Shown here: positions 62,724 through 64,000 of the stretch, in pieces
Position numbering within the stretch: the stretch's first letter is position 1
How the letters are laid out: each line of letters opens with the position of its first letter
DNA from: an uncultured Verrucomicrobiales bacterium
GTDB lineage: Bacteria > Verrucomicrobiota > Verrucomicrobiia > Verrucomicrobiales > Akkermansiaceae
DNA: 64,000 nt
Assembly (NCBI GenBank): GCA_947039485.1
Contig: CAMQZC010000007.1
Coordinates: forward strand, 29,181-93,180
Reading direction: 5' to 3'
Notes under the pieces: model-generated
Database searches by the model: none
What the model was told of the DNA's origin: nothing
What the model saw: only the letters and a program-made list of their open reading frames with translations
Translations under genes and position numbers: made by a program

Positions 62724-62725
62724 CT

Positions 62726-64000
62726 TTAGTGCTCTCCTTCGTGGAATTTACCGTCAGCGTGGAAATGACCTGCTGCGCGAGCCTCGCCACCGCTTGGGCT
62801 TGAGATAGCAAACTTGAGCTCATAGCCACCCTGCACGACAATCTTGCAGTTAGCAGGCAGCCCTGATACAGAGCTCATACCGCGGCGACTCTCACCCAGC
62901 TGCACCTTTTGCGCAAGGTAGCGACCCTCGCCAAGCTCGATGAAGATGATATCATTAATACCGTGCTTCACAATGGCGGAGTCAGGGACAACGACGCTCT
63001 TGAGCTGCGTTGCATCACCATAGAGGTCGATGCGGCAGAGCTGCCCTGCCTGAGCTCCCTCGGGGAGATTGCTGGGCTTGAAGTAGAGGCTGCGTGTCTG
63101 CTTAGCCGTATCAATTTGCGATGCGATACGCAGGCTACCACTCACGGCAACATCCTGCTGCCCGACTGGGAAGTAGGCGATCGCTGAACCATAATCCAAA
63201 TCATCGCCAGAGTAAACACTAGCAACAATTTCGAGGCTGGCATCACCACTCATACTCAGAGCGGAGCTACCTTGCTCGCCCCAGCTGCCTTGGCTCACGC
63301 CTAGATTACGCACGATGCCATCTTGCTTTGCAACAATGGCGAGCATGTGCACACCACCGATGCGGCGGAGCTCATAGCCCATGCAAAGGATGCGGAGGCG
63401 ATCCTCGCTGAGGCGGATTTTTTGCAGCAACTCAGCTAGCTCAGCCTGCTTGAATTGGAGGCTCTCCTCCAGCTCAATCTTGCGCACACCGGCTTCGTGG
63501 AGTTTGTCGCTACGACCCTGCTGAATAGCAAGCTCGCGACGAGCGCGCTCCAACTCGGCAGTGAGCTCGTTTTTGGCCATGAGCGCCTCACTGAGGCTAG
63601 GGGACTCAAGGAGGTAGAGTAAATCACCTGCCTTGACTCGCTCATCAGCTGCCACCTTAAGATCAATGCGCCCCGCCGCTGGCAAGACGTAATTCTGCAC
63701 CGCCTGGGCTGGCTGCATGAGGAATCCGTAGATACTATTGATGAGTGGGACTGATGGCGCAGCAACCTGCTGCGTACGAAGGCTAATCACACTACGTACA
63801 CGAGGATCCACCTCAATGATAACGGGCTCCTCACCCGAGCAGCTAGGGCCGTGGACATGAGCATCCTTCTCGACATGAACACCATCAGGAGCATGCTCCT
63901 CAGCCTCGTGTGAGCAATCTGCGGTGTGCAAGTGGGGCTTGGGAGCCTCAGCCTCGTGTGAGCAATCTGCGGTGTGCAAGTGGGGCTTGGGAGCCTCAGC
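62726..64000 (-). CDS. RND periplasmic adaptor with His/Cys-rich repeat N-terminus (5' end outside window)
   Basis: At least 424 aa; the frame is open to the window edge and the true start is not visible. From about 50 residues in: adaptor fold with LPAAGRIDLKVAADERVKAGDLLYLLESPSL (half lipoyl), a coiled hairpin (AKNELTAELERARRELAIQQGRSDKLHEAGVRKIELEESLQFKQAELAELLQKI), the second lipoyl half, then a beta-barrel (ASVYSGDDLDYG) and membrane-proximal domain. The N-terminus contains two copies of HTADCSHEAE and then HVEKDAHVHGPSCSGEE; the C-terminus has HFHADGKFHEGEH. These look like metal-binding segments. It is the partner of the pump that follows 2 bp later. Confidence 0.9.
   Translation of the reverse strand, partial: AEAPKPHLHTADCSHEAEAPKPHLHTADCSHEAEEHAPDGVHVEKDAHVHGPSCSGEEPVIIEVDPRVRSVISLRTQQVAAPSVPLINSIYGFLMQPAQAVQNYVLPAAGRIDLKVAADERVKAGDLLYLLESPSLSEALMAKNELTAELERARRELAIQQGRSDKLHEAGVRKIELEESLQFKQAELAELLQKIRLSEDRLRILCMGYELRRIGGVHMLAIVAKQDGIVRNLGVSQGSWGEQGSSALSMSGDASLEIVASVYSGDDLDYGSAIAYFPVGQQDVAVSGSLRIASQIDTAKQTRSLYFKPSNLPEGAQAGQLCRIDLYGDATQLKSVVVPDSAIVKHGINDIIFIELGEGRYLAQKVQLGESRRGMSSVSGLPANCKIVVQGGYELKFAISSPSGGEARAAGHFHADGKFHEGEH
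63901..64000 (-). repeat. 48-bp tandem repeat in the adaptor gene
   Basis: The segment beginning CAGCCTCGTGTGAGCAATCT at 63901 recurs identically at 63949; the match continues to the window end (52 bases), so at least two full units are present and more may follow. The unit encodes 16 residues containing HTADCSHEAEAPKP. Confidence 0.95.

Overview
The window looks like chromosomal DNA of a Verrucomicrobiota bacterium, most likely near Akkermansiaceae (this placement is inference from gene content and style; no 16S is present). Evidence: a didermic envelope with many lipobox proteins, an outer-membrane efflux factor and a beta-barrel protein; a divergent FtsZ next to FtsA; MreB; a peptidoglycan-recycling and L,D-transpeptidase gene set; GC-rich, C-rich coding strands. 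Nearly all genes are housekeeping. There is no phage, IS element, CRISPR array, rRNA or recognisable tRNA. No gap between genes exceeds about 300 bases.

Layout. 1-3.5 kb: MacB-type ABC efflux system (ATPase, permease, outer-membrane factor). 3.6-8 kb: a small RelE/ParE-like orphan, an ABC-2 permease, a Sel1 protein, leuB, then tatD and radC on the minus strand. 8-13.7 kb: fabF, recR, a ribbon-helix-helix protein, nrnA-like phosphoesterase, truB, ribF. 13.7-18.7 kb: dinG-like helicase plus a secreted protein (minus), then a LysM lipoprotein, an L,D-transpeptidase and a PH-like membrane protein. 18.9-30 kb: ychF, the gyrB-gyrA operon (minus), mpl, a translationally coupled pair made of an amidase and an apparently dead amidase (minus), and a barrel protein. 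30.4-41 kb: an acyl-AMP ligase, a DJ-1 protein, ftsA-ftsZ, smpB, rpoZ and small lipoproteins (minus), ispE, and a fused siroheme-decarboxylase-like protein. 41-55 kb: mreB, an RNase E/G, uvrB, proC, alaS, pssA, an M42 peptidase, an acyltransferase, dus. 55-64 kb: ruvC, a DEAD-box helicase, an MBL hydrolase, two more L,D-transpeptidase lipoproteins, and a heavy-metal-type RND pump with an adaptor whose His/Cys-rich N-terminus is built from a 48-bp tandem repeat and runs off the window.

Expression style. Shine-Dalgarno sequences are nearly absent. Many first genes of transcription units have a good sigma-70-like promoter whose -10 box lies only 6-12 nt before the start codon, so their mRNAs should be leaderless or nearly so. 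This rule also decides several start codons. Downstream genes are often coupled by ATGA overlaps. Most units end in strong hairpins, some without a U-tract.

Most interesting: the gyrB promoter has a 17-bp -35/-10 spacer made entirely of alternating purine-pyrimidine, (CG)-rich DNA, a potential Z-DNA switch for supercoiling homeostasis. Next are the active/dead amidase pair, the leaderless architecture, the FtsZ T7-loop substitutions, the GyrA quinolone-pocket residues, a 12-mer shared by the mreB and alaS starts, and the repeat-built metal-binding adaptor.
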